Position numbers and translations under genes: made by a program. A stretch of DNA of 7,099 nt from Klebsiella pneumoniae. GTDB lineage: Bacteria > Pseudomonadota > Gammaproteobacteria > Ga0077536. The stretch is from positions 1-7,099 of the forward strand of contig CAMCBY010000212.1 of the NCBI GenBank assembly GCA_945873015.1, written 5' to 3'. Below the pieces are notes generated by a model. The model had not been told where the DNA came from. It saw only the letters and a list, made by a program, of their open reading frames with translations, and did no database searches. Shown here piece after piece: positions 6,260 through 7,099 of this stretch (position 1 is its first letter; each line of letters opens with the position of its first letter).

Positions 6260-6279
6260 GTTTTTCACCCGCCTGCTAG
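6260..6279 (-). repeat. Right terminal inverted repeat of the MITE
   Basis: Inverted copy of 6131-6150. Its outer CTAG at 6276-6279 contains the TAG stop codon (minus strand, 6278-6276) of the adjacent SDR gene. Confidence 0.9.
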
Positions 6280-7099
6280 CCGGTCGGCAGCAAAGCGGGC
6301 AAGGCCGCACGACTGTCGGGCCAGCGTGGGGTGAGGCCGAGCGCCGCCCAGCTCGACGACGAATCACAGCGACGGGAACCGGCGCGGCGGCCACCCGCGG
6401 CGCCGAAACGTGGCGCCGGGGCGTTCATGCAGGCCGCCAGGGCCGCGTAATAGTCCCGCCGCAGCAGCGGTTGGGCGTCGCTGATCAAGGCATGACTTAA
6501 CGGCGCCGGCGCGCTGACGGTGGCGAGCATGGCGCGTGCGGCGTCTTCGATGTGCACGAGGTTCAGCCAATCGTCGTCGGCGCCCGGCAGCACCTCGCCG
6601 CGCGCGATAGTGTCGCGGCCAATCACCCGCCCCGGACCGTACAGACCGGCCAGTCGCACCACATAACTGTCCAGCCCACAGGCCATCCAATGCTCTTCAA
6701 TGGCCAGCAGCTTGTGACTGCGGGCATCGACATCCTGCACCGCACTGGCCGCCTCCACCCGCGCGCCCTGGGCATCGCCATAGACTGCCGTACTCGAAGC
6801 CAATACCGCTCGCGACAGCGGCAAACGCTTGAGCACCGTCGTCAGTCGCGCGAGCGCCGGGCGCGGATCGTCATCGCGCCAGGCGGACGGCGGCGCAATC
6901 AGCATCACCCCGCCGTCAAAGCCGGCCAAGGCTGTGGCCAGCGTATCGGTCAGGTCGGGCGCCGACAGGTCACAGCTGAGGCAGCGCACCCCTGCGGTGC
7001 TGAGCGCCGTGTGGCGCTGGGTGCTGCGCGTCACGGCTGTCACCGTACCGCGCGCGAGCAGGCCGACCATCGTCGCGCCGAGATATCCGCAGCCTATCA
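6276..7099 (-). CDS. Atypical extended SDR, NAD(P)-binding epimerase/dehydratase-like (YeeZ-like), 5' end outside window
   Basis: Predicted cytoplasmic Rossmann-fold protein of the extended short-chain dehydrogenase/reductase group. The frame is open past the window edge. Before the in-frame ATG at 7070 it reads IGCGYLGAT, which is the nucleotide-binding GxGxxG motif, so that ATG is internal and the true start is beyond 7099. Counting from that ATG, SSTAVYGD lies at 92-99, RLAGLYGPGR at 139-148, NLVHIEDAARA at 170-180 and the C-terminal YPDYR-like segment (RWPDSRAAL) at 249-257. The usual YxxxK catalytic pair is not obvious: K120 is present in DARSHKLLAIEE, but alanine (A116) occupies the tyrosine position. 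This fits the YeeZ-like atypical group, whose substrate is unknown. The TAG stop lies within the terminal repeat of the adjacent MITE. Confidence 0.8.
   Translation of the reverse strand, partial: IGCGYLGATMVGLLARGTVTAVTRSTQRHTALSTAGVRCLSCDLSAPDLTDTLATALAGFDGGVMLIAPPSAWRDDDPRPALARLTTVLKRLPLSRAVLASSTAVYGDAQGARVEAASAVQDVDARSHKLLAIEEHWMACGLDSYVVRLAGLYGPGRVIGRDTIARGEVLPGADDDWLNLVHIEDAARAMLATVSAPAPLSHALISDAQPLLRRDYYAALAACMNAPAPRFGAAGGRRAGSRRCDSSSSWAALGLTPRWPDSRAALPALLPTG

Larger units (their letters stand above)
6007..6279 (+). other. Doubtful 90-codon ORF: hydrophobic segment running into the MITE
   Basis: An open frame begins at a TTG with no ribosome binding site. Its first 45 codons would encode a charged start (MPSKRD), one strongly hydrophobic stretch (LLVVAIAPLLLLLAPSLAL) and RWPRELLKF, as in a single-span membrane protein. 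From codon 42 on it is simply translation of the inverted-repeat element and ends at its right end. It uses more A/T-ending codons than the neighbouring genes. It may be the remnant of a small membrane protein gene cut by the element, or chance. I would not call it a gene without homologues lacking the element. Confidence 0.2.
6131..6279. mobile_element. MITE-like element, 149 bp, with 20-bp terminal inverted repeats
   Basis: The two ends, 6131-6150 and 6260-6279, are perfect inverted copies (CTAGCAGGCGGGTGAAAAAC and its complement), and the match stops exactly there on both sides. Complementarity continues imperfectly inwards, so most of the element can fold into one long hairpin, with smaller local hairpins at 6173-6193 and 6198-6215. 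It encodes no transposase. Both ends carry CTAG, a self-complementary tetramer that could be a 4-base target duplication (the IS5 group duplicates YTAR) or flank a TA duplication. The size, structure and intergenic location fit a non-autonomous miniature element mobilised in trans. The parent transposon cannot be named from this copy alone. Confidence 0.75.

Noticed and set aside
6131..6279. The inverted-repeat structure as an integron attC site or an intrinsic terminator
   Set aside because: There is no integron core-site motif, the 20-bp ends with CTAG are typical of transposon termini, and the T-run lies inside the stem and does not follow it.
7068..7070. ATG at 7070 as the start of the SDR gene
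   Set aside because: The nucleotide-binding GCGYLG motif is encoded in frame upstream of it, so the gene must begin beyond the window edge.

Overview
The window is GC-rich (well over 60% by eye) and densely coded, with short spacers. The gene set is Gram-negative and looks proteobacterial: four predicted exported proteins, an HDOD signalling protein, a class I-like photolyase, an IalB-family protein and an MxaD-like protein. A gammaproteobacterium from an environmental lineage is my best guess. This is inference from gene content, since there is no rRNA or other taxonomic marker here.

Layout. Positions 1-60 hold only a possible C-terminus of a plus-strand gene. An HDOD protein with an N-terminal cyclic-nucleotide-binding-like domain runs on the minus strand (61-1278). 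It is divergent from trmO (tRNA m6t6A37 methyltransferase, GTG start at 1423), which is followed 42 bases later by an exported IalB-family protein (1927-2439). The IalB gene converges on, and overlaps by 29 bases, an exported DUF192 protein (2411-2887, minus). That DUF192 gene is the second gene of a translationally coupled pair behind a DNA photolyase (2884-4278, minus; ATGA overlap). A 187-base divergent spacer follows. Next is a two-gene plus-strand operon of exported proteins: an SRPBCC/MxaD-like protein (4466-4999) and, 11 bases on, a seven-bladed YVTN beta-propeller (5011-5973). An intergenic stretch carries a 149-bp element with perfect 20-bp terminal inverted repeats ending in CTAG (6131-6279), which I read as a MITE. 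Its right end coincides with the stop codon of a minus-strand atypical SDR gene (6276 to beyond 7099), cut by the window edge.

Most of the window is ordinary housekeeping and accessory content: signalling, tRNA modification, light-driven DNA repair and periplasmic proteins. The least explained parts are the exported SRPBCC plus beta-propeller operon, which resembles accessory genes of periplasmic quinoprotein dehydrogenase systems but has no dehydrogenase here, and the MITE placed exactly at a stop codon. I saw no CRISPR array, tRNA, rRNA, transposase gene or recognisable defence system. Nothing here clearly amounts to a new multi-gene system.
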